Positions 40,556 to 48,006 of a stretch of 64,000 bases of DNA are shown piece after piece; the stretch's first letter is position 1, and every line of letters begins with the position of its first letter. Made by a program: the position numbers and the translations under genes. The notes under the pieces are model-generated. The model searched no databases. It was not told where the DNA came from and saw only the letters and a program-made list of their open reading frames with translations. The stretch is from positions 724,978-788,977 of the forward strand of contig NZ_CP015193.1 in NCBI RefSeq assembly GCF_002214605.1. The letters are read 5' to 3'. This stretch comes from Thermococcus chitonophagus (GTDB lineage Archaea; Methanobacteriota_B; Thermococci; Thermococcales; Thermococcaceae).

Positions 40556-41017
40556 CTACATTTTTAGTAGCCCCAAAGTCGGGAGTGCCGTTATCGCTAT
40601 GCTTATTGTGCCCCCAAGTATCAGGGCTGGTATCGTGATCTTCTTCTCCATCCCCAGGATGTATGCCGCAAGCGCTCCAGTCCAGACCCCGGTTCCTGGG
40701 AGAGGTATGGCGACGAATATCGTGAGGCCTATAAGGCCCCACCTCTCAACGTAGGGCCTTGCCTTGTTCCTAACCCTCTCTATGTAATACATGTAGAGCT
40801 TAGCTATCCTGCTCAGAAACGTATTCTCTAATGCGATCATTACCCTGTCTATACCTGGCAACAGGGCGGGCAAAGCAAACGATAACAACAGAACTCCAGC
40901 AATCGAGGCTAAAATTGTTTCTGAAACTGGATACCCTCTTCCTAAGCCGTAGATTACAGCGTATCTACCTTCAAACGTTGGTATGAGCGAGAGCGCTAAC
41001 ACCTCAAGAAAACTCAC
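40556..41017 (-). CDS. Small multidrug export protein-like (COG2426) membrane protein
   Basis: The 153-residue protein has about four hydrophobic segments with LSLIPTFEGRYAVIYGLGRG at the N-terminus and IFVAIPLPGTGVWTGALAAYILGM later, the paired E-x-R/P-x-P-G-T-G pattern of the COG2426 small multidrug export family. Export activity is family-based. The start is the ATG at 41017; its end is two bases from the convergent lipoprotein. Confidence 0.85.
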   Translation of the reverse strand: MSFLEVLALSLIPTFEGRYAVIYGLGRGYPVSETILASIAGVLLLSFALPALLPGIDRVMIALENTFLSRIAKLYMYYIERVRNKARPYVERWGLIGLTIFVAIPLPGTGVWTGALAAYILGMEKKITIPALILGGTISIAITALPTLGLLKM

Positions 41018-41027
41018 CTAACTCACC

Positions 41028-41597
41028 TCACAGTAGCCCCTTATCGTATAGGGCGTGGTACGCTTTAAGCAGAGCCTGCTGGACCCTCTTTGGACCAAAG
41101 TGTTTCACGGCCTCTCTAAGTCCCCTCTCCATTATCCTCTCGAGGATTATCTTTACATCCTGAGTTAACCCGAGGTCGTTTTGAGTTGCGAGCTCGACTA
41201 TTTCATAGGGATCCCTATAGTTTAGACCTTTAAGCCACTTAAGGGGGATGCCTTCCTTGAGGGGTCTTACATTTTCAAACTCTATTATCGTAACTTCATC
41301 TTCCCCGTAGAGCTCTCCATATATCTTTGAGAGCTCCTTTACTAGTTCCTTAACGTCGGAGAAGCCGTCAAGTCTAGCATCTTCGTTTGTCAGGTCTTTA
41401 ACTTTCTTCCTTCTAACTTCCTTTATCCTCGCCCTAGCTATGGCTGTATCGCTTGGGGTTATAACTATGTAGACTTCACTCCCGGGCTTGGCTTCATACT
41501 TCCCATATCTAACAGTTGTTACCTTTTTCCCGGAGATTATCTTGGCCTTGTACTTGTTGTCAAGTAATATGAACTTCCTTATTTGAATCGTTCTCAC
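41028..41597 (-). CDS. ASCH-domain protein
   Basis: This 189-residue protein has an N-terminal ASCH (PUA-like) domain: [27 protein letters not shown] with the GKKxxTxR motif, then a [28 protein letters not shown] strand region. A C-terminal helical extension (about 110-189) is unknown. ASCH proteins are thought to bind RNA or nucleotides. It starts with GTG at 41597, with GGAGGTG eight bases upstream, and overlaps the upstream HAD gene by 38 bases, so it is probably co-translated. Confidence 0.85.
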   Translation of the reverse strand: MRTIQIRKFILLDNKYKAKIISGKKVTTVRYGKYEAKPGSEVYIVITPSDTAIARARIKEVRRKKVKDLTNEDARLDGFSDVKELVKELSKIYGELYGEDEVTIIEFENVRPLKEGIPLKWLKGLNYRDPYEIVELATQNDLGLTQDVKIILERIMERGLREAVKHFGPKRVQQALLKAYHALYDKGLL

Positions 41598-42273
41598 GCT
41601 CTAGCACCTCCAGAAGCTGTGTGAGCTTCGTGATTTCGTAGTCTGCATACTCTCTGTACTCCAATTCTTTATCGTAATGTTTTCCATACCTGAACCACAC
41701 CGTCTTCATCCCTACGTTTTTTGCCCCGTATATGTCCGAGTAAAGCCTGTCCCCGACCATCATGGCCTCTTCAGGTTTAACTTTAAATGCCTTGAGAGCT
41801 TTCCTGAAGATTTTGGGGTGTGGTTTCTTGACACCTTCAAAGTCCGATATTATGACGTGCTCAAAGAAGTCGTCCATCTCAAGCCTTAATATCTTCTCCC
41901 ACTGCTTTATCGGGTTGCCGTCCGTAATTATTCCCAGCCTGTAGCCGAGCTCCCTCAGCTTTATCAGAACCTTCCTTGCCCCAGGAACCTCCCTCAGGTA
42001 TGCGAACTTCGTGTTGTGGTAAGCAATAACGCCGGCCGCAACTATCTTGGGATCGTACTCCAGGTCAAGCCTCCTGAGGAGGTAGTCGAAGTGGTGGGGG
42101 AAGTTGCTCCCGTACTCCTTTATCAGCTCCATAAGCTCCGAATAAGCCGTGTCAAAATCAACGGGAAGGCCGTGTCTAATCATATTCTCTATTGCATTTC
42201 TCCTCGCCATCTCGGCCAGCCTGCTTGTATCGGCGAGGGTATCATCGAGGTCGAAAAAGATCACCCTTATCAT
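41560..42273 (-). CDS. HAD-superfamily hydrolase
   Basis: This 237-residue phosphatase-like protein has HAD motif [12 protein letters not shown] near residues 6-16, motif II ITDGNP near 108, motif III lysine in VKKPHPKIF near 144, and motif [11 protein letters not shown] near 166. It has a helical C1 cap. It matches the archaeal TIGR02253-type HAD phosphatases; the substrate is unknown. The ATG at 42273 follows GGGTAGGC; a frame to 42297 adds eight unlikely residues. Confidence 0.9.
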   Translation of the reverse strand: MIRVIFFDLDDTLADTSRLAEMARRNAIENMIRHGLPVDFDTAYSELMELIKEYGSNFPHHFDYLLRRLDLEYDPKIVAAGVIAYHNTKFAYLREVPGARKVLIKLRELGYRLGIITDGNPIKQWEKILRLEMDDFFEHVIISDFEGVKKPHPKIFRKALKAFKVKPEEAMMVGDRLYSDIYGAKNVGMKTVWFRYGKHYDKELEYREYADYEITKLTQLLEVLERENDSNKEVHIT

Positions 42274-42345
42274 GCCTACCCATAAGAAAGTCTCCAAATA
42301 GGAATAAAAACATTATTATGGAGAAGGAAAGGGATAGAAGAAGGT

Positions 42346-43629
42346 TCACTCCTTCATAGGTAATCCATAGTCGAATGAGTAGTAGACCCTCTGGAACTCA
42401 AGCCTGAAGTAGTAGACGTCTCTTCTGACCTTCTTTGGATCCTCCTTGTCGAGGAGCACCCTCTTCATGAAGTGGGCTATCTCCTTCATGTCATCCTCCA
42501 TCATTCCAACCCTAGTCATCTCCTGAACTCCGATTCTCAATCCGCTAGGCTCGTTGACCTTCTCAAGTGGATCCCATGGCAGGAGGTTCTTGTTGAGTAT
42601 TATTCCAGCTTCCTCGAGGAGAGGAGCAGCCCATCCTCCTCCGGCTGGGTGCAGATCACTGACATCAACTATGACCTGGTGGCTCTTCGTGTATCCCTGG
42701 TCTTCGCCAATGACCTTGAAGCCTTCCTCAGCCAAAGCCTCGGCCAAGGCCTTAGCGTTCTTCACGATCTGCTTTGCGTAGGCCTCACCGTACTCCAGCA
42801 TCTCCGCAGCTGTGATCACCTTACCGGCCATGTGATGGAGATGGTGGTTGCTCAGCACTCCTGGGAAGATCGCCCACTGGAGCTTAGCTATTGTATCGTT
42901 GTCGGCAAATCTCTTGTACAGTAGAACTCCACCCTGGGGTCCTGGGAAGGTCTTGTGGGTTGAAGCTGTCATTATGTCGGCTCCCTCTCTAAGCGGGTCT
43001 TGGAACTCTCCTCCGGCGATTAGACCGAGGACGTGGGCTGCATCGTAAACGACGAATGCTCCAACTTCCTTGGCAACTGGGGCGAGCTCCTTGACTGGGT
43101 GCGGGAACGGGAACAGTGACCCTCCAAACATCACTATCTTGGGCTCGAGCTCCCTGATCATCTTTTCAGCTTTATCAACGTCAATGTTGAAGGATTCGTT
43201 GTCGAAAGGCCAGGTGTGCACTTCGAGGCCCCTCATTCCCGCAGCTCCAAAGGGCATGTGACTTATGTGTCCTCCATGGCTCGTATGGAGGACGATAACC
43301 TTATCACCGGGCTGGCCAAGGCCGAAGAATACAGCTTGGTTAGCGTTGGTTCCAGAAATTGGCCTTAAGTCAGCGAACTCACTCTTAAATAGCTTTGTAA
43401 AGAGCTCAACTCCAATGAGCTCGACCTCATCAACGTACTTACAGCCCTGATAGTACCTCTGCTTGGGCCACCCCTCTGCATACTTGTGCATGAAGCCAGA
43501 AGCGACGGCCCTATTAACGCTTGGTGAGGTTACGTTCTCACTAGCGATGAGGTTTATAGTATGGCTCCTCCACTTTTCGTGCTCTTCAATAAAGTTCAGA
43601 ACCTTGTCCCTATACTCCCTGTAGCTCAT
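42346..43629 (-). CDS. glyA: Serine hydroxymethyltransferase
   Basis: This PLP enzyme converts serine and tetrahydropterin to glycine and methylene-tetrahydropterin. The 427-residue protein has LIASENVTSPSV near residue 26, the aspartate of VVYDAAHVLGLI, and the PLP lysine in ASTHKTFPGPQGG (about 226). The substrate pocket and C-terminal domain are complete. The ATG at 43629 follows GGTGGTTTCT. TTTAAATTATATA on the minus strand at about 43650 is the likely TATA box. Confidence 0.96.
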   Translation of the reverse strand: MSYREYRDKVLNFIEEHEKWRSHTINLIASENVTSPSVNRAVASGFMHKYAEGWPKQRYYQGCKYVDEVELIGVELFTKLFKSEFADLRPISGTNANQAVFFGLGQPGDKVIVLHTSHGGHISHMPFGAAGMRGLEVHTWPFDNESFNIDVDKAEKMIRELEPKIVMFGGSLFPFPHPVKELAPVAKEVGAFVVYDAAHVLGLIAGGEFQDPLREGADIMTASTHKTFPGPQGGVLLYKRFADNDTIAKLQWAIFPGVLSNHHLHHMAGKVITAAEMLEYGEAYAKQIVKNAKALAEALAEEGFKVIGEDQGYTKSHQVIVDVSDLHPAGGGWAAPLLEEAGIILNKNLLPWDPLEKVNEPSGLRIGVQEMTRVGMMEDDMKEIAHFMKRVLLDKEDPKKVRRDVYYFRLEFQRVYYSFDYGLPMKE

Positions 43630-43659
43630 AGAAACCACCAGCTATATTTCATACGTATA

Positions 43660-44295
43660 TAATTTAAACCTTTGCTTAGCGGATAGGGCATTCCTTTGAA
43701 AATGGAGTTAAGGTAACCTGACTACCTATGCTCCAAGCTGACATTTTGATAGTGTTACTATTTTTCTTTTTTGTGTTATTTTTTGTTATGTTGGATTTTT
43801 CATTTGTGTGTTCTTGTTTTATTGTGATTGTTTTGTCATATTGGAGGTCTGCTCGGGTCTAGATTTTCCAATTAAGGATTTAAGAGAGAGAATGCCTAAT
43901 TTAATCAGAAATTATTGGTTTTTGTTTTAAAAGTATCTCATTAGTGGTAATCTGCTGGATGTTTTAGCTAACTGAGTGGTTATAACTTTTCCTAGCCTTA
44001 TTCTTGATTTAAAGTCCTAGAAACCTTAAATTGGATGATCTAGGAGTTCTAATTAACTCGCATTTTTGGATTAATTCAGTGCCTCGAACTTTTTTCTGGC
44101 TTATTCAATTTCGATTGTTTGAAAGTTAATTTTACGGGTTTGTAGGAGTGAGTTAATGATGAACTCCCCGTTAATTCCTCTGTTATTTTCAGGGTAGGTT
44201 TATAAAGGAATGGCAGTGCTACGGGTTTCCCAGGAAGGTAAATTATTTAAGCCCTCAGAAGAGAGTACTAACCGAACAAAGCCAAAAACCCCAAA
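43660..44295 (+). other. CRISPR leader region, AT-rich and non-coding
   Basis: No gene is visible over about 640 bp. The left half is T/G-rich on the plus strand (43765-43850). Two TATA-like elements lie close to the array: TTTATAAAGG at about 44199-44208 and AATTATTTAAGCC at about 44241-44253, the latter suitable for array transcription starting near 44275. The array's last repeat is degenerate at the far end, which places the leader here. Confidence 0.75.
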
Positions 44296-45342
44296 GTTTC
44301 CGTAGAACTAAATAGTGTGGAAAGACGCTAATATGTACGGTGGCTTCTCCGGGCACATGTAGCTCCCGGTTTCCGTAGAACTAAATAGTGTGGAAAGTCG
44401 TCTCTTGGCAAGCTTGTAGTCAAGAACTACGCCGTTTCCGTAGAACTAAATAGTGTGGAAAGAGAATAACACCATCCTTGTCAATTTCTTCTGCGACAAC
44501 AGTTTCCGTAGAACTAAATAGTGTGGAAAGTTGCTGGAAGCCTGTCAATGTGGAGTTCTGGTCCCCTCGTGCCCCAGTTTCCGTAGAACTAAATAGTGTG
44601 GAAAGCACCTCACCCATCCCGACAGCCCGCACCACCCTTCCCGCGTTTCCGTAGAACTAAATAGTGTGGAAAGCACTCACAATCGAAAAGCCCAACGAAA
44701 TCGTGATAAGTTTCCGTAGAGTTTCCGTAGAACTAAATAGTGTGGAAAGATGTCTAGCCCGGGGTTTTCGCCCACCCGGGCCGAACCGTTTCCGTAGAAC
44801 TAAATAGTGTGGAAAGCTTTTCTTTGGGGGTGCAGCCATGAGGAGGGTGTAGTTTCCGTAGAACTAAATAGTGTGGAAAGTTCCACCCCCACTTCTCAGC
44901 CCCGGGGCCTGAGCCGGGCTACCCCAGGTTTCCGTAGAACTAAATAGTGTGGAAAGGTGTAGTCCACTGATGCGTAGCTTACTTTTTGCTTTGGTATTAT
45001 GAAGTGTTTCCGTAGAACTAAATAGTGTGGAAAGGAGAGGGAATGAGTTTCAACAAAATCATTAGTACATGTTTCCGTAGAACTAAATAGTGTGGAAAGC
45101 CGAACTCCCTGATCTGCTGCCTCCTCTTGAAGTAAATGTCCCTAGGTTTCCGTAGAACTAAATAGTGTGGAAAGGGACAGGGCAAAGATGCTTGAAGACT
45201 TGAAGAAGTTAGTTTCCGTAGAACTAAATAGTGTGGAAAGAGGTAGGGCCAGTGGAAGAGCCGAAGGTGGACTGGGATGGAGCCGAGGGTGATACTGACG
45301 TTGAAGAAGGATGAGTTTCCGTAGAACTAAATGGGGGGAAAG
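44296..45342 (+). CRISPR. CRISPR array: 15 repeats, 14 spacers
   Basis: A 29-bp repeat beginning GTTTCCGTAGAACTAAATAG and ending TGTGGAAAG occurs at 44296, 44369, 44434, 44502, 44577, 44645, 44721, 44788, 44852, 44928, 45006, 45071, 45146, 45212 and 45315. The first fourteen are identical; the last (28 bp) is degenerate in its 3' third. Spacers are 35-49 bp, except the last, which is 74 bp. Spacer 6 (44674-44720) ends with an 11-bp copy of the repeat start. The degenerate end shows transcription runs left to right. No cas gene lies in the window, so the Cas proteins must be encoded elsewhere. Confidence 0.98.
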
Positions 45343-45458
45343 GATTTAAAATAAAAATCAAAATAGGACGGGGTTGCCCCCGAGTGGCCTCCCCGTCTGA
45401 AACTCATGAGGGCGGGGACTTGCCGTGAGGGGGCTTGGCGAACGCCGCACCCCCGTCC
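45343..45458 (+). ncRNA. GC-rich structured RNA candidate (45366-45458) with upstream TATA
   Basis: Directly after the array an AT-rich GGATTTAAAATAAAAATC (about 45342-45359, TATA-like) is followed by a 93-nt GC-rich block. The ends pair perfectly: GGACGGGG (45366-45373) with CCCCGTCC (45451-45458). Inside, GCCCCC (45376-45381) pairs with GGGGGC (45429-45434); GAGT/GTGA can form tandem G-A plus G-U pairs; GGC/GCC continues; and TCCCCGTC (45390-45397) pairs with GGCGGGGA (45411-45418). A short GGC-GAAC-GCC hairpin (45437-45446) completes a three-way junction. No conserved protein frame covers it. I cannot assign it to a known RNA family. Confidence 0.6.
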
Positions 45459-45604
45459 TGATCCTGCTATAAGGGTTAAGAAGAGAACATGGTCACGAAG
45501 ACAATAGCCTCTAAATACCTCTGTTATTTTGCATTTTCTTGTGTTTTCCTTGTACATAAGCAAACCTTAACCTTAATATCTCGCCCTCGTATTAAGCTGT
45601 GGAT

Positions 45605-45661
45605 GGACATGATGAAGATGAACCCGCTGATCTGGTGATGAGGGCGCTCATAGCTGATACA
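45605..45661 (+). ncRNA. Box C/D sRNA
   Basis: Boxes are C ATGATGA (45609-45615), D' CTGA (45627-45630), C' GTGATGA (45635-45641) and D CTGA (45654-45657). Guides are AGATGAACCCG (11 nt) and GGGCGCTCATAG (12 nt). CTTAATAT at about 45572-45579 may be its TATA box. Predicted targets contain CGGGTTCATCT and CTATGAGCGCCC; they are unplaced. Confidence 0.82.
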
Positions 45662-45672
45662 CAGAACTGTCC

Positions 45673-45702
45673 CCTAATGAAAATCCTTTTAACTGAATTA
45701 GG
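45673..45702 (+). promoter_or_regulatory. Promoter of the metal ABC transporter with flanking half-sites
   Basis: CCTTTTAACTG at about 45685-45695 is TATA-like. It is flanked by CCTAAT (45673-45678) and its reverse complement ATTAGG (45697-45702). Such half-sites resemble those of DtxR-type metal regulators, though in everted order. GGCGAGGCCAC precedes the ATG at 45727. Confidence 0.4.
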
Positions 45703-45726
45703 CGAACCAAATTCTGGCGAGGCCAC

Positions 45727-46509
45727 ATGGAGTACGTCATAGAAGCTGAAAATCTCACGATAACCTATAATGGTTATGAAGCCGTCAAAGACTTGACGTT
45801 TAAATTGAAAAAAGGCGAGACTATGCTCTTGCTCGGCCCCAACGGTGCAGGTAAAACAACCTTACTCAAGGTTCTCGCGGGATTTCACACGGAGTACAGG
45901 GGGAAGATCCTGGTTTTTGGAAAGCCTCCCGTTGAAGTAAAGGACAGAGTCGCTTACGTGCCCCAAACTTTCTCCCTCAACACCAGAGTTCCCTTAAGCG
46001 TTCTAGACGTTGTGGCCATGGGGGCCCTCTATAAGAGGGGTGTAGTTCACTTCAATGTCCCCAGGGAGGTCATAGACAGGGCCTTGGAAGTCCTAGACTT
46101 TCTAGGTCTTAAGCACCTTGCAGAGAGGCCTTTTAGAGAGCTTAGCGGTGGTCAGAAGCAGAGAGTCTTGATAGCCCGGGCTCTAATGTCCAATCCGGAA
46201 CTGTTGCTCTTAGATGAGCCCCTCTCTGCGCTAGACCCCAAGGCAAGAATCGATGCAACCTCTGCTCTCTCGAAGATAAAGGCTGAGATAGGGCTTACGA
46301 TGGTTATAACGACCCATGATGTTAATCCCCTGATTGAGATAGGGGACAAAGTCATGCTTATAGACAGAAGGCTGGTGGCCTTCGGAACGCCCGAGGAAGT
46401 TCTTAGGGACGAGATAATAGGAAGCGTTTACGGGCCAGCCTCCAGAACAGTGAAAGTTGGTGAGAGGCTGTACTGCATAATAGGGGATGTGCACCTGAGG
46501 GTGAGGTAA
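45727..46509 (+). CDS. ABC transporter ATPase, zinc/manganese (ZnuC-like) type
   Basis: This 260-residue ATPase has Walker A GPNGAGKTT near residues 38-46, the signature LSGGQKQR near 140, Walker B LLLLDEPLSALD near 159 and the H-loop TTHD near 197. Similarity and its partner permease point to the metal-chelate family (Zn2+/Mn2+). It energises import by the membrane protein encoded next. A substrate-binding protein gene is not adjacent. A TATA-like CTTTTAACTG and a possible metal-regulator site lie upstream. Confidence 0.88.
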   Translation: MEYVIEAENLTITYNGYEAVKDLTFKLKKGETMLLLGPNGAGKTTLLKVLAGFHTEYRGKILVFGKPPVEVKDRVAYVPQTFSLNTRVPLSVLDVVAMGALYKRGVVHFNVPREVIDRALEVLDFLGLKHLAERPFRELSGGQKQRVLIARALMSNPELLLLDEPLSALDPKARIDATSALSKIKAEIGLTMVITTHDVNPLIEIGDKVMLIDRRLVAFGTPEEVLRDEIIGSVYGPASRTVKVGERLYCIIGDVHLRVR

Positions 46510-46510
46510 A

Positions 46511-47341
46511 ATGATAGAGGAGTACTTATTCAGAGCGATACTAGCGAGCTTAATGGTTGGAACTCTGCTCGGCTTGTTAAGCCCCTTAATAAACGTCAAG
46601 GGGATAGCCTTCCTTACCCACGCAACGTTTCATGCCCTCCTTTTTGGGGCGGTCCTGGGGATGATCCTGGGGTTAGTGGTGGGCAACCTCTCCCTGATAT
46701 TCTGGATATCCTTAATAGTTGCTATAGTCGTGGTTATAGTCATAGCGGAAATGGAGATTAGGGGCTACTCCTCAGATACTGCAGTCGGCGCTACCGCGGG
46801 AATAGTCGCGGGCCTGACTGTTCTGGGCTTCGGGATACTCTACAAGGTCATGGCTTCTAGGCCTTACTTCGGCCTTTCCGAGAGCATCGTGACTTACCTC
46901 ACCGGTGAGATATTCCTTATAACCCTGAACGACCTCTGGATGCTCGTTCTTGGCGGAATAATAGCCTTTGCGATAATGCTGGCCTTCTACAGGGACTTCA
47001 TTTACCTCAGCTTTGATCCTGAGGGCCTCGAGAGTCATGGGGGGAATGCGAGGTTTTACCTTATGGTCCTATACTTCTTGGTCGGTGCAATCGGCGGTTT
47101 GATAGTCAAGACAGTTGGACTGATAACCCTTCAAGTCCTCGCGGTTCTCCCTGGGGCCATAGCCCTGACGCTTTCAAAGGATCTCCGCGGGTTGATTGGT
47201 CTTAGCTTGGGCATAACGCTCTTAACCCAGGTTTCCTCAGTGATCCTTGGCTACCTCCTAGACGTTCCGCCGAGCGGTTTGGCAACCGTATTCCTGGGGG
47301 CACTTTACGGGGCGTTAATGGTCAGGAGGAGGCTGACATGA
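46511..47341 (+). CDS. ABC transporter permease, zinc/manganese (ZnuB-like) type
   Basis: This 276-residue membrane protein has about eight to nine hydrophobic segments and the ABC-3 family pattern: GTLLGLLSPLINVKGIAFLTHATFHALLFGAVLG, DTAVGATAGIVAGL, and a late VLPGAIALTLSKDLRG region near 210-226. It is translated one base after the ATPase gene and its stop overlaps the start of rnhB. The substrate (Zn or Mn) is inferred from the family. Confidence 0.88.
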   Translation: MIEEYLFRAILASLMVGTLLGLLSPLINVKGIAFLTHATFHALLFGAVLGMILGLVVGNLSLIFWISLIVAIVVVIVIAEMEIRGYSSDTAVGATAGIVAGLTVLGFGILYKVMASRPYFGLSESIVTYLTGEIFLITLNDLWMLVLGGIIAFAIMLAFYRDFIYLSFDPEGLESHGGNARFYLMVLYFLVGAIGGLIVKTVGLITLQVLAVLPGAIALTLSKDLRGLIGLSLGITLLTQVSSVILGYLLDVPPSGLATVFLGALYGALMVRRRLT

Positions 47342-48006
47342 TTGTGGCGGGAATAGACGAAGCGGGTAGAGGACCGGCGATTGGGCCGCTCGTCATAGCG
47401 GTGGCCGTGGCTGAAGAGGGCAAGCTTGTGAAGCTTAGGGGCATTGGCGTTAAAGATTCAAAGCAGCTGACTCCGGAAAAGAGAAGGGAGCTGTTTGATG
47501 AGATAACTTCAATTCTCGACGATTACTTCATTCTGAAGGTGTGGCCCCAGGAAATAGACTCCAGGAAGGGAACCATGAACGAGCTCGAAGTTGAGAAGTT
47601 CGCTCAGGCTTTGAACTCCCTCACGATAAAGCCTCAAATCATCTATGCCGATGCGGCAGACGTTAAGGCTGAGAGATTTGCTAAGGCGATAAAGGCCAGG
47701 CTCTCCTATGAAGCTGAGGTTATAGCTGAACACAAGGCCGATGCTAAGTACCCAATAGTTTCTGCAGCCTCAATACTTGCGAAGGTCACGAGGGATGAGG
47801 AGATAGAAAGGCTAAAGGAGGAGTACGGCGACTTCGGCTCTGGCTACCCGAGCGATCCCAGGACGAAGAAGTGGCTTGAAGAGTGGTTTAAGGCTCACAA
47901 AAGCTTCCCGCCAATAGTCAGGAGAACGTGGGACACGGTAAAGAGGATTGAGGAGAAGTATAAAGGGGAGCAGCTAACGCTTGACAAGTTTTTTAAGAAG
48001 CCTTAG
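47338..48006 (+). CDS. rnhB: Ribonuclease HII with PIP box
   Basis: This enzyme cleaves the RNA strand of RNA-DNA hybrids. The 222-residue protein has the catalytic acids D7 and E8 (GIDEAGRG), D105 (YADAADV) and D135 (HKADAKYP). The C-terminus ends QLTLDKFFKKP, where QxxLxxFF (about 213-220) is a PCNA-interacting PIP box. The ATG at 47338 overlaps the preceding TGA (ATGA). The 3' end overlaps the convergent glycosyltransferase gene by 33 bases. Confidence 0.96.
   Translation: MIVAGIDEAGRGPAIGPLVIAVAVAEEGKLVKLRGIGVKDSKQLTPEKRRELFDEITSILDDYFILKVWPQEIDSRKGTMNELEVEKFAQALNSLTIKPQIIYADAADVKAERFAKAIKARLSYEAEVIAEHKADAKYPIVSAASILAKVTRDEEIERLKEEYGDFGSGYPSDPRTKKWLEEWFKAHKSFPPIVRRTWDTVKRIEEKYKGEQLTLDKFFKKP

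Noticed and set aside
43660-44295. Possible small genes in the CRISPR leader
   Set aside because: No frame with protein-like composition; the region is AT-rich with promoter-like elements only.
44420-44839. Minus-strand open frames within the CRISPR array
   Set aside because: They translate the repeat (SFPHYLVLRKR-like pieces recurring) and are artefacts of the repeat.
45327-45563. A 78-codon minus-strand frame over the GC-rich block beside the CRISPR array
   Set aside because: Composition is that of structured RNA, there is no start signal, and the frame is not protein-like; the paired stems explain the block better.
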